Below are positions 10,515 to 21,800 of a stretch of DNA of 64,000 nucleotides, piece by piece. The stretch comes from Jaapia argillacea MUCL 33604. Lineage: Eukaryota > Basidiomycota > Agaricomycetes > Jaapiales > Jaapiaceae. The number at the start of each line of letters is the position of its first letter. Position 1 is the stretch's first letter. The notes beneath the pieces are model-generated. The model was given only the letters and a program-made list of their open reading frames with translations, searched no databases and was not told the origin of the DNA. The stretch is from contig KL197727.1 in NCBI GenBank assembly GCA_000697665.1, positions 62,001 to 126,000 on the forward strand. Direction: 5' to 3'. The position numbers were made by a program, and so were the translations under genes.

Positions 10515-13500
10515 TCAGGAAAAATTCGTCCTTGAAATCGAACTTGGACACGGGCAACCATTCAAACTACAAACATCATGCAATGAGGCGCTAATCAGAA
10601 ATGTACCTGAGAGAAACGGACGCACACCGTCTTTATCCCATGGCAGGTGATCATCGCTAGGGCCCTTGATGATAACATACCGGCGATATTCAGCCATGAT
10701 GGCGGGCTGTGTCTGCATATTCGATAGGTCCCTGGAAATATCACCCTCCAGGTTCGAAGCCAATCGTGCTGGGGGTACATTTGCGTATCGTGCCGTGAAC
10801 GCCTGAACAGAGAACCGCAGACGGTCCGCTGCTTTCATCGGTAGTAAATCTGTGAGATGAGCCTGCGGTCGACGGTAAAGACCTTCAGAATTCGTATCGG
10901 TCGACCAACGGCGGTTCAAGGAGGGCGCATCGATGAGTGATATTTCACCTTCCTCAATCATCTCGATCAGGTCAAGGTGCATGAATTCATTGCTGCAAAT
11001 AACATATCAGAGAGGGAGAGAGACCGAGAGCCACAGAACGAACTCGTTAAGCAGAGAAGCGGGATCACCGTCGCCGCATTGATGCTTGATAATGAACCCA
11101 AGAACCGAAGGCAGAATATAACATTCCCATAGAGGATGTTCTGCAAGTTGCCGCATGAGCTTGAAGGCCCCAAAGGGGGTCTGGAGGAGGGCGCTGGGGG
11201 TAAAGGTAACGATGCCTCCTGCAAAACTCCGTAAGCAACAGTTCACATAGGATAAGGTCTGCGTACCAAGAGGGTAAATTTCACGAACTCCCCACTGTTC
11301 CGGTGGAACGGATTCATGTGATCCGTAGGTTATGAATTGTATTTCTGGACGCTTGCATCGTCGTTCCACCAGGGCAGGAAGCTTGCAAAGAGTAGTCAAA
11401 GCACCAATGTGGATGAAAACTACGCGGACATCGGCTTTGTGGCCGACATCCTTCGCTCCGCAGTGTCTCATAAGGGTTTTGAGCGCATTAGTTTCGAACC
11501 CCTTGTGTGTCGTGCTACCGTCAGCAGGGGTCCACCATACACAGTATGGCCGAGGGGGTTGCACCGACATGTGGTCCAGTAGCCACTTTGGAAACTGGAG
11601 CAAGTGGATCGAGCGAGCGACAGCCAAATGAAGCCGAGAGTGGGGTAATGGAGAGGTTATCAATCTCGAGATGTCAATCGGGTCTTTCGACAATGAGCTA
11701 TGAGAGCGAACCCATTCCAACTTCGAATAATTGTCAGACGGCAATCTCCAAGGAAGGAGGACCGCAACCAGGAGCCCGGTGTCTCTTAAGTCAGCGGGAA
11801 CCTTGAACCGATTAGACAGTGATCCCGTAACGGAGGAGAAGACGAGGAGGATTCCAACCGTCTCGTCGTTAACAGACATAGCGGCGAACGTGATCTTTCA
11901 AGATAACTGAGACGGAACAAGATAAAGCAGCGACAGAGCACGCACCAAATTTCGGTTGTCCATGTATTTGGCAAGCGTCTGTATCGCGTCGAGATCCGAT
12001 GCCTCCTGTGGGCCTACCTTTGCGGCTTGTGCTACGGTAGTACACGCAGGAAGGATGGCGTTGAGATCGGCAATGTCGTGCAACTTCCTGAACCGTATAT
12101 GATCAGCGGAGTTGAAGCATATGCTGAGTTTTAAACATCCCGGTATTGGGTCAGTGGGGTCGGAGATGGTAATGTCGCAGAGTTCCGTTGTCTGGTCGGC
12201 ATTGAACTCAACCAGCAGTTTCCCAGACCATTTCCACTTCTTCTGGATTCTGATGTCAAGGTCAGACTCTCGTATCGGAGAAATAGGGCGATTTTTTACT
12301 TTGGAAGTGCTCCTGGCTTGACCGCCGCCTTGAGGGGAGGGGCAGCGTAGCTTGATTCTTCCAACAAAGCTTCTTCCCTATGGCAATGGCTTAGAGCAAG
12401 ACAGAAAAGGAACTAATGAGCAACGAACACCATCGGGGCCGCAAGCCTGGTCGAGTACCAAGTTGAGAATAACGCTATTGGGAGATATAAAATAGCTAGC
12501 TCACTCTGCAGGCATGATTTGCGCCAGAAATTGTTCTGTTTCCATTTCGACTGCTGACTTCACTCTTCAAAAGAAAGCTAATGAGCTGGGCCTCAGACCG
12601 TGAAGATATTCCTGCTAACGTACGGAGGAGGAATAAGTTGGGAAGAACCACCGGCGGGGAGCGGAATCTCGGCTTGAACATCCATTAGTGACACTGGCGA
12701 ATCTACGAATCCCCCAACATCGGATATGGGTTCGGGGTCATGGTAGGACATCTCCATGTCAGGAAAAGTTGGTGAAACTGATGGGATGATGGGAGGCTGA
12801 GTGGCCCGAGGGTGATCGATTATCTTCTCTTGTTCCGGCTTTGCCTCAGCCGGCTGTGACACCTTCTTGAACACCAGCTTTGACAAGGTGGATGACCTTG
12901 CGGGGAGGAGAGGCCTTAGTGGGGATATAGGCGGCGCCGACGGGATGCCAGAGGCAATTCTCTGCTTAGTTGCTAGAGTACTTCCAACAGAGGCTGTGGG
13001 CTGCGGTAACTCGAGGACCTTGACCTTCGGTTTGTTTCGTCGTTCTTGGTGGCTTGGTACGGATTGCGTTGGAGGGGGCCCGGGAGGTAGAGAGGCTGCC
13101 GTTTGTTTCTCCGAACGGGCTGGTAGATTGGTTGAAGTAGAAGGAGAGGCGTTCGCAAGGGAGACCTCCGGGGAAGAATCTCGAGAGAATAAAGAGTTCG
13201 GGGATGAGGGTTCTATGGTTACCTGAGCGTCGGGGGCACTTCTCTCCTTCCCTTTAGTGATTGAGACGACTTGGTCAAGCACGTTTGTAGAACGTTGCTT
13301 CTGGACTTTGCCGCCAATGCTCGTGTCAACGGCCAGCTTTGGTTTCGCACCGGCGAGATGAGTAGAACCAGATGCTAGGGACGCTTCAGCTTGTTCGGGA
13401 GTCTTGGTAGTAGACGAAACCCTGCGTAATAAGACCTTCGTCGAATTCGCTTTACTCTTTGTCTTCTCGACATCATCGTGATGACTAGTGAAATTCTTGA

Positions 13501-14566
13501 ATTCAACGTGGTTCACGGGGTCCGTAGTCCTCGTTGAAATGGAAGAGGAGACCTTCAATTTCTTGCGTGGTGGAGAGTCAGACTCGGGAACCTACGTGGA
13601 AGAGGTTGAAGTCTAATTTGATCGTCGTAGCAGGTGAGCGTACCTCAACTACACTCCGCGATGATGACTTCCTACGCGCCAACAAAGGAGTATCCGCAGA
13701 ATCATCTGAGTTGTTGGATGCTTCCTGGAATACGAAGAGTAAGCACGCATCTGACTCTCCGAATGTAGGACGTACATCATCCGATGACTCGACGCGTTTT
13801 CTCTTCCCCTTACTCTTGCGCGTGCGAGCAGACGCAGAAGATTCTTCCCGCAGAGACTTTTTCTTGCTCTGTGCGAATAGATCAGAAACGGAGACGGAAG
13901 GTAATCTGCAAGCGCAAACGTACCCCTTCCTTCGATCGTTCCTTCGCTTTCTTCTTCTCCTTTGCCTTCTTTTTATCCTTCAAGTTCTTCTGCTCAGCAA
14001 ATTCAGTGGCAAAGAACTTCTTCTCTTGTTCTGCGGAACACGAAATGTAAGATTTAGTATAGGCAACCGTAACGGAGCCATACCAATCCACCAATCTTCA
14101 GCCTCGACCGTATGACCAATGGGATAATCGTCGTTGTCCATGCCGATGTGTTTCCAGAAGCTCTTCAGAAGCCTTTCACATCCTTGGACATTCTGGGCTG
14201 GCTCCCAGCTATGCTAATAGTCAATAACCACAATAGAAAGAACGAGAATATGACCTGCGTGTCTTGACTGGAATCATAGCCAGCCCACTTTGAGGATATG
14301 AGCGACGAATAGACTACTGATTGGGAGCAGAAACACCTTGACAAAGTACTCCTGATAACATTACCTCTGTCAGAGATACAAGAAGCAAAGAATTACACTC
14401 ACCCACTGCGTATCGTCGTCGACCCTCGCCTTAGTGATCACCTCTAAGCGTAAGGTAAAGTCCTGTTCGGTACAAGTACTCGCGAGAAACTACACTACGC
14501 ACCGACATGGAACATGTCCTCCTCGGATGGCTCTTCTTCCTTGATCTTCGTGTTCTTCTTTGCCAT
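10515..14566 (-). CDS. chromodomain protein with Chp1-like architecture
   Basis: A large multi-exon gene. The start ATG at 14566 gives MAKKNTKIKEEEPSEEDMFH. A chromodomain follows, assembled from five small exons: VEVITKARVDDDTQW, EYFVKWAGYDSSQDT, then SWEPAQNVQGCERLLKSFW and IGMDNDDYPIGHTV, which includes the aromatic cage residues. Next come a lysine-rich coiled segment (near 13900-14040) and a long Ser/Pro-rich disordered linker (12600-13830). The C-terminal half begins with KKWKWSGKLLVEF (near 12245) and runs to a Rossmann-like stretch reading DVRVVFIHIGAL and then GGIVTFTPSALL and HPLWECYILPSVLG (11100-11440). This order resembles S. pombe Chp1 (chromodomain, SPOC, PIN-like), the H3K9me-reading subunit of the RITS silencing complex, and matches remembered agaricomycete chromodomain proteins. 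The SPOC and PIN assignments are inferences. The junctions near 11020 and the 3' end are uncertain. Confidence 0.7.
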
Positions 14567-14757
14567 CTTTCGAGCGCATGCGTGAGGTTGAGGAGGTCGA
14601 AATGTTGAAGAGCAGAACGCGTTGTGGTCCTTTCAGCGAGAGAGGCGCGTCTCCTAATTAGACTTGATGTGGCATTTAGGTTTCATTCCCCTTTCTGTAT
14701 ACGCCTACTTCAACTTCCCTCGACAGACATCACTCAACAACTCGGCTCCATACCACT

Positions 14758-16225
14758 ATGACCACAAAATCCAAACCCGAGGATGCTCTGCAATTCCTCG
14801 ATGACCTGGATTCCTTCACTCCCGCTCCCCCACCTGCTGCGGGTAAAGCTCCTCCCCCCTCCTCTCCTCAACCAGCCAACGAAGCCGAAGTTTTCGCTTT
14901 CCTTGATGAAATCACTCAGAAAAGCTCGGAACCTACAAGGACTACTACATCCCATATCGATCGGCCGGCCTCTAGAGCTAGCAGTCACCTCGAGCGTCCA
15001 GCTTCTCGAGCTGGCACGCCTACACTTCGAAAGAGCGGAGAGCGCGTAAAGGTCGGTGGTGGGTCCACACCCCTTGCACCCTCGACAAGCAGCCTGGGAA
15101 TAAGCGCCGTTTCACCTGGTGGTGCCTCTGGGACTTTACCAGTCCCAAAACCAGCAGAGCAGCAACCAGCGCAGGCAGGGAGATGGGGATGGGGTACTGT
15201 TTGGTCGAGCGCTTCCGCTGCCATTCAGCAAGCCAAATCAGCTGTAGATGAACAGGTTAAGCAGCTTCCTGTGCAGCTCCCTGTTCAAGAACAGGCAAGG
15301 AAATGGAGTGAGGGGATGCTTGAGTACGCCAAGTCTGCTCAACTTGATAAGTTGAGTATGTGTTTCAATCTCGCCTGAGGGATAACCATGAATATGTTTT
15401 GGAACGAAAGGCCAAGACTTCAAGCGAGTTGGTCTTTCCACTCTGAACGACATCTTGAACGCCGTCGCGCCTCCGATTTCTGAGCATGAAGTGATTCAAG
15501 TGTGGTTGAGCCATGATATGCAAGGTTACGACGGTATCGAAACACTAGTCTATCGCGCCTTGGCTAGGGTATGCTCTCCTCCGTTGTCTTCTCTGCTTCC
15601 TCTAATGCATCGTTGGTAGATCTTGGAACAAGTTGAAGGTGGCGATCTCATCGTCAACCGCGGGGATGAATCGAGACTGAAAGAAACACCATCCGATTCC
15701 AAGAGAGAGATGAATTCTGTGGATGGCTTAGATGCCGCCATCAAACTTGCCGAGGTCAGTAACTCCTGCCTCATATGCCCTGCGTCTCGATCACTGAACT
15801 CAATCTCGATATAGGCGAACTTGGAGGAGCTTGCCAAACACAATACCGGCCCCTCAACGACACAAAGCTCGTCGATTGAGAACCCAACAACTTACTCCAC
15901 AGTGTACCTCCGCATTCAACCATTCACGACTGTCTTCCCTTTCCCTCTGCAGCCTTCGGCTGCAACGTCCTCATCCCCAGAACCACATTTGCAGTTCTTA
16001 CTTCACTTTTCCGATCCTGCTCACCAGATCGTACATACAACGGTCACCCAGGTTGTACCGGGACGGTGGTTGGGCTTATGGGACGATTATGACTGGGTTG
16101 AAGATGCTGTTGCGGAGTCGCTTCGAGTTGGGGTGGAAGTTATTGGCCAAGAATACGTCGTTTCCCGTATGGGTTGGGATAACAAGCCGAAGGTGGCTGA
16201 GCCCCCCGTCGAAGCTTCGGTTTAA
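14758..16225 (+). CDS. MTC1: maintenance of telomere capping protein 1 family (Mtc1)
   Basis: A 433-residue model with exons 14758-15355, 15411-15568, 15620-15754 and 15815-16225. The N-terminus has the family signature, an acidic DALQFLDDLDSF repeated as EVFAFLDEITQ, followed by a Ser/Pro/Arg-rich linker. A conserved tryptophan-rich segment, WGWGTVWSSASAAIQQAKSA, comes next. The globular C-terminal half (VGLSTLNDILNAVAPPISEH ... EVIQVWLSHDM ... YLRIQPF ... LHFSDPAH ... LGLWDDYDWVE) is the Mtc1 core. In yeast Mtc1 has been linked genetically to telomere capping and physically to vesicle-coat traffic, so the molecular role is unclear. It starts 191 bp from the oppositely oriented chromodomain gene. 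Confidence 0.85.
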
Positions 16226-16341
16226 ACAACCGATCAGCAAGACCACGTCTTGCGTATATCGGGTGTATTGTATGTCTCATCATCTTGTACTGTCGTGGAC
16301 TTTGGAAATAATAATTCCTTGCAAGTATTGTACATAAACGC

Positions 16342-17485
16342 CTACTTCTTCTCCTCGGGAGGGGGTGGAGGTGGGGCAGGCTTGAGTTCAGCAGGACGGA
16401 GGGGCTCAGTTCCAGGACCAACCTGCTCCCAAGGCGAGAGTGACTCGAAGTTTCTGAGATGAAAGGTTTTTGTTTTTTGTTGGGTGGGTGAGTGTCACAG
16501 TAATGAAAGAGACTCACCGGAAGGCCTGAGTCATCTGCAAGGGTTCATAGACAACACGCTTCCGTTCTTCATCGTATCGAACCTCAGTATATCCCTGTCG
16601 AGGAATGAGCCAAGAAATATCTTGAATAGTTCAGAATACATACGGTCAGTGGGAAATCCTTGCGAAGAGGGTGTCCCTCGAATCCTAAAATACAGGTGAG
16701 AGACAGGTGAAGAGACTTTGCGTTGACTGCTAACCGTAGTCGGTCATAATTCGACGGCTGGAAAAGAACCAAGGAATGAAAAACAGAGCACGTGGGATGG
16801 ATGGAGGTACGTACAGGTCAGGGTGACCCTGGAAGAAGATACCAAACAAATCCCAAGCCTCCCTCTCATACCTACACAGCAATGAGTGACGGGGGGACGC
16901 GCCAATGAACGAGCATACCAATTTGCTCCAGTGAAGACTGGGACGGAACTGGGAACAGAGTCAGCCTCCCCGGCGTATGTCTTGACTCTGATCCTCCCGC
17001 CTTGCTTGTAGCTCAACAGGTGGTATACCACTTCGAATCGCTTGTCTCGCTCGGGGTAATCGGCACCACTAACATCCATCAGCCCTTTGAACTGGCATTG
17101 AGAGTGGTCGCGAAGGAATGTCAGGACAGGAACCACGCCTGAAGGACAGACATAGAGGGTAAGCTCATCCTTGAGCACAGAGAATTGCTGAACATATTTC
17201 GGGAGACATTGGATGAGGTAGGAACCGTATGTGTGCAGTTTTTCGGTGGTCTCTGCGTACTTGGCAAGAGTGGGATTTGGGGAAGTGGGTTCGGTGAAAG
17301 GGGACTCCGAAGCTAATGAGCAGAAGGTTGAATACTGTGGGTCTCGGTCGGGTATTTGAGGACTTACCCTGGGATACGGGTGATGAATGAATGGTACGCG
17401 CAAAGCGCAGGGCGGCTGTCGCAGCCTGGCGCGAAGGAACATGGGCTAAGAGTCGCCCTTGACGGGCGGCGACACGTAGAGACAT
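16342..17485 (-). CDS. NDUFS3: NADH:ubiquinone oxidoreductase 30-kDa subunit (NDUFS3, complex I)
   Basis: A nuclear-encoded core subunit of the peripheral arm of mitochondrial complex I. Seven exons are seen, with introns at 17313-17367 and 16872-16918 and four more down to about 16460. The N-terminus MSLRVAARQGRLLAHVPSRQ is rich in Arg and Ser and lacks acids, as expected for a mitochondrial targeting peptide. The core matches the family: LHTYGSYLIQCLPKYVQQF, then LMDVSGADYPERDKRFEVVY, ERE-WDLFGIFFQGHPDL, and [20 protein letters not shown] followed by GYTEVRYDEERKRVVYEPL. It ends in a proline-rich tail. Its start codon is 104 bp from that of SPF27 on the other strand, so the two probably share a promoter. 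Confidence 0.96.
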
Positions 17486-17589
17486 GGTTGCTCGATGTTT
17501 CCGACAGTTGCAGCAAGACTTGTTTAACTTGACACTCCGCTGACGGGTGAATCCGAACGGACTTGACGCGGACCTAGATCTCCTTAACA

Positions 17590-18399
17590 ATGGACTCTCA
17601 ATCTGCACCAGAATTATTCGATGCGCTACCGTACTACGACAATGATCTCGAGCTACATCCTATATTGAAGCAGAAAGTTGAGCGGGAACTTGCACAAGAA
17701 ACTGGGAAGGTCCCTGACACTTTGCACCCTCGAGTGCCCCCACTAATAGAACTATTTGCGGTGCGTGATCAGTTTCCAACCTCTTCTTGCTTCGAGTCTA
17801 AGCTTACACTTTTACAGAAGAATCCTTTGCTGAGAGCAGAACTTGACCGTGTGGAGTCGCGTGAACCTTTCCCTTCGCTGGACTCAATCCGCTACCAACT
17901 TCCGGCTCCAACTTCCATACCTGCGAGTGACGAGGAATGGCGAAAAGCTCTTGACAATGCGCATGCGCAACTAGAGCACCAAAAGATTCGGTTCGTGTCC
18001 CCTATCAAATAACGCTGCTAATCACTGAACACTTTGCGATAGGCACACGAACCTGGCACTGTTGCAGCAATATGGCTCAAATGCATGGCGGATACACAAC
18101 TATCGCCTCGAAGCATCCGCGAAACAGCTGGAAAAGTCTCTTGAGGATCTGAGAAACCTGACGACCGAAGTGAACAGAGAACGCAAGAATTTTCAGGCAA
18201 GTGTTGATCTCCCTCTAGGCTTTCCTCTACTGATTCTGTTTCCTCGAAACAGACGCGAATTGGAACTCAACTTACTTCACTTGAGACTCGGTGGACGGAG
18301 CTCATCTCGAGTGTGCTGCAAATTGAGATGGCCAATGTTGCGCTTGAGCTTGAGATTGATCGACTTAATAGGAAGGAGGTTGAGTTGGCTGCTTTGTAG
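17590..18399 (+). CDS. SPF27: pre-mRNA-splicing factor SPF27 (BCAS2 / Cwf7 family)
   Basis: A 214-residue component of the Prp19/NineTeen complex, which acts in spliceosome activation in the nucleus. Exons are 17590-17760, 17818-17990, 18043-18196 and 18253-18399. The start reads DALPYYDNDLE, the usual BCAS2 opening, and is followed by VERELAQE. The second half is predicted coiled coil (LALLQQYGSNAWRIHNYRLE and onward), ending in a leucine/glutamate-rich heptad region. The third intron (18197-18252) begins with GC: the junction reads TTTTCAG|GCAAGT and ends AAACAG|ACGCGA. No GT donor there keeps the frame, so this is a GC-AG intron inside a splicing-factor gene. Confidence 0.92.
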
Positions 18400-18842
18400 T
18401 TTTTGATACACGATGTATACACCCTTTTTCCGAATCAACGAGATTTTTCTGCATGTCAATGCTAACTTTGAGGTTTCGGTCTTGGCATCAATATGCTTAG
18501 AGTATAAGTAGCAAAGGTGGAGATAGGGAGGACGGAGGTTTGGTGGTCGGCGCGGATGTCGGGTCGATGCTCGCTGCTGTTCTGAGTGGCCGCCCTTCCA
18601 AACAAGGCAACTGCACTCTTGAGCCTTGTTCGCTCATATAGCCACTCGTGCAACAGCGTGTTTTCGCCATAAATCATCGGCTCAAGCACCTGAGGCCGCC
18701 CACGATACCGTAGTGAAGGAACTCTTCCAGCTAGGTCCGTAGTATTGTTCAAATCGTCAGCTGTCACCTCCCTGGCTTCATGCTCATGTGGCCGCAAAAG
18801 CAGGTTCAGCAAAGCGCACACGAAGCGTCTCTTGACGCGCAT

Positions 18843-21800
18843 ATGGCAGATATCGATCCCGAAGGGAAGACGTCAGTGGAAACAACTGGAAAGCAGGTGG
18901 AAGAAGATGTGTCGTTGTCGAAGAGTACAGTCGATGTCCCTGCCATCACGACGGAATTTGTAGGGAATGTTGTGACAGACTTGGGCGGGCAGGATGATGA
19001 CAGAGGGAGCTTAGTGAAGACACCATCATCTACTGGGGACTCTGCCTCTTCAAGTCGGCTAGTTGGATCGAGCGCTCCCTCGGGGACGACCCATCCTTCA
19101 CTCAGCATGCCACATCCGAAGAAGTTCAGTGCAGTTAACATCAACAAGAAATTCCTGGAGAAGAATGCATCTTTACCTGGGTCCGGTCAACCATCGATGA
19201 ACTCGGTGGCCAGTAAACCGGGGGGTTCTGCTCGTGCGTTAGACATGCGACCTCTGATTCAACCTTCCTTTAACCCTGTTTGACAGCGAAGCAAACTCCC
19301 GAAAGCCTGTTGATGCATTCTCGCCTGGTCACAGCGAAGTTGACTGCCGCTCCCCGACCGTCCTCTACAACAGGTCCTGGCTGGTCCCGTCCATCCTCAT
19401 CCACACCTCCAGCCCCACCTTCGCCTGCAAACCCTAATCCTGCGGCCCCCATCCCTACACCTGCGTCCACCGCGGCGCCTCAATTACCCCATGTAGGCAA
19501 GGTTATTCAACCTCAACCTCGACTTGTCGCTCCTTCGAAGGAGGCCCCACCGACCAACAAACCTGTGTGGGGAAACGTGAAGCCTGTGGCATCTGTCCCG
19601 ATGCCTGATATTACAATTCAGAGCGATTTTCCGACAGCTGCAGAAGTCGCACAAGGTGCGTTCCCCTCGCTTGATAGTCCAACTTGAAGTAGAGTTTTCT
19701 TCCTTCAGTCCGAGCGGTGAAACAAACGGAGAAGGTGGCAGCTGATGCGGCAGTTGCTCAACATCAAGCTTCACAAGCCGATGCGGACACATTCCGTGGA
19801 ATCCATCTCAATCCGAACGCGCATCACTGGGATGAGGTCCGTCATTTAAACGATCGTGCTGCATTATCTCGTAGACGTCATTGTTCACCTCTCTACAGAT
19901 GGAAGAAGACGACGACAACTTTCTCGACGAAGTTATTGACTTTGGCGATGGAAGACAATACAAAATTCAACCGGCAGACGCAGCGCCACCCGCTTCCCCT
20001 CCCCACGAACCCTCTGCGTCAAGGGATGGAGATGAACTAGCAAAGCCTCCTGAGCCTGTACGGAAGGAAGAACGGTTTGTGGATGACTTTGACCGGAGTT
20101 GGCCGCGATCAAGACGGCAGTGGCAGCCCAGTGAGCGTGAAGCACCCCCCCACGGGCAACCCAATCGCTCTCCACATGAGGCCTCGCGAGTCCTATTCAA
20201 TGAAAGGTCCAATCGCATGGAACCTTACGCAGGTTCGCATGGTATGCAGAGACAACCTGGTCCAGGGCAACCTCCATATTTATCCTCTCGTCGTGACAGT
20301 CGCTCTGACCATGCCACTTCACCCGTGGAGCCTCGGCGAGAACTCCCATCCCAGGCCCGCGACGTCCACCTTTTGCAGAAACCTGGTCGGGGAAGTGGTA
20401 GTTTAAGCCCGGGCCTGTCAGGAACATTTCCCAATCACGATCGGTGGCGGGATCATGATGCGCCCCGGCGGGACTCTCAGATGTCAGGGTTCCCTATGGC
20501 CAGAACGGCGTCCTATGGCAAGGACAGTGCGTGGGGCAGAGACCAGCACCAGCCCTTCGCCCATACAGATAGGGATAGAGACATTGGAATGGATAGAGGA
20601 AAGTGGACGCCACACACAACTCAAACATCGCAACCTTTCAGTCAAGATCGTAAGGACGCAGCAAGACAAATGCCGCCGCATTTGTCTCAAATGCCTCCTC
20701 CTCCGCTACCTTCGTCATTGCGTGCCCCTTCGCGAGAACGTCGACTATCGTCAATTGCTGGAGACTCCCCCTCTTCAATCGATCATCCTTTACCAGTAGT
20801 TGGATCTTCTCGTCGAGGTTCCTCTAGTGTGGTCTCAGACTCTGATCTGCAGTCGCCCGTAGCACCTCTAGTGATTGACGAGGATATGCGCAAGGCTGCG
20901 ATGCATATCTCTGCTGAACGTGCCAAACTTCGTCGACAGCATGAGGAAGAGGAAAGGGAACGGGAAAGGGAACGAGCGCACAAGAAAGCCGCAGAAATCG
21001 AGGAGCGGATGAAGGCAGTTGAAGCAGAGAAAGCCAAGCTACAAGAGTCGGACGAGAAAGTAGCCACGGTGATCAGGATTTCTTCTGACTTGTCTGCCCA
21101 ATATTTACTTCGTTCCCTTCCAGGATCGGCACGCAATGGAGATCATCAACGATGCCACCGCGCGAGGATCATCTCAAGTCATCACTCGTCCTGCCAACGT
21201 GCGAAGTTCAGCCCCTACAGCAACCTCTGGTCCCCCTCCTCCACCCACCTCGTTCAGGGAATCTCCCGCTGTTGAGAGTGCACCGTCACCAGATATTAAG
21301 CGTCTGCATATCCCCACGACCGCCGTTCCTGCCCCATCTGCAACCTCGCCACAACTAGACTCATGGAGAAGCAAAGCACCCCCTCCGACACCAATAGCCG
21401 CCGCTCCTGGCCCAACCCCAGCACTCCCCTCCAAGCCAGTACATGCGATACCTATCACTACTCCTGAATCGCTTCCCGGTTCAGCAAAGCAAGTAGCTGT
21501 CTTACCCCCGACCATGCCTTCCTCGGTCCCTGAGTCTGATCATCTGGCCTTGAAACCGGGAGAAGATTTGGAAGAGGTTGATTTTTCCGACCTTGCAAAA
21601 CTCGTCGCAGTGCCTGAGAACGAACCTCTACCTCCATCCCGAGTAAAGCCAGTTGCCAGCGATTTCTTCGAAACCGAAACATCGGTCAAAACTCATTCGG
21701 GTCCCTGGAGACGAAAGGATGAACCGGTCAAGCCTCAGGATCAAGACCCCACACCTATTCGACCTCACATCGCAGCACCTACCATAACTCTAAACCAGCA

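Noticed and set aside
13534-14115. Plus-strand open frame rich in Phe and Leu (FFSFAFFLSF-like)
   Set aside because: It is the antisense of the lysine-rich (KKAKEKKKAKE) segment of the chromodomain gene on the minus strand.
18462-18842. Minus-strand frame of 126 codons between SPF27 and the disordered protein
   Set aside because: No recognisable motif; it lies over the promoter region of the plus-strand gene. It could still be a small lineage-specific gene, but nothing supports it.
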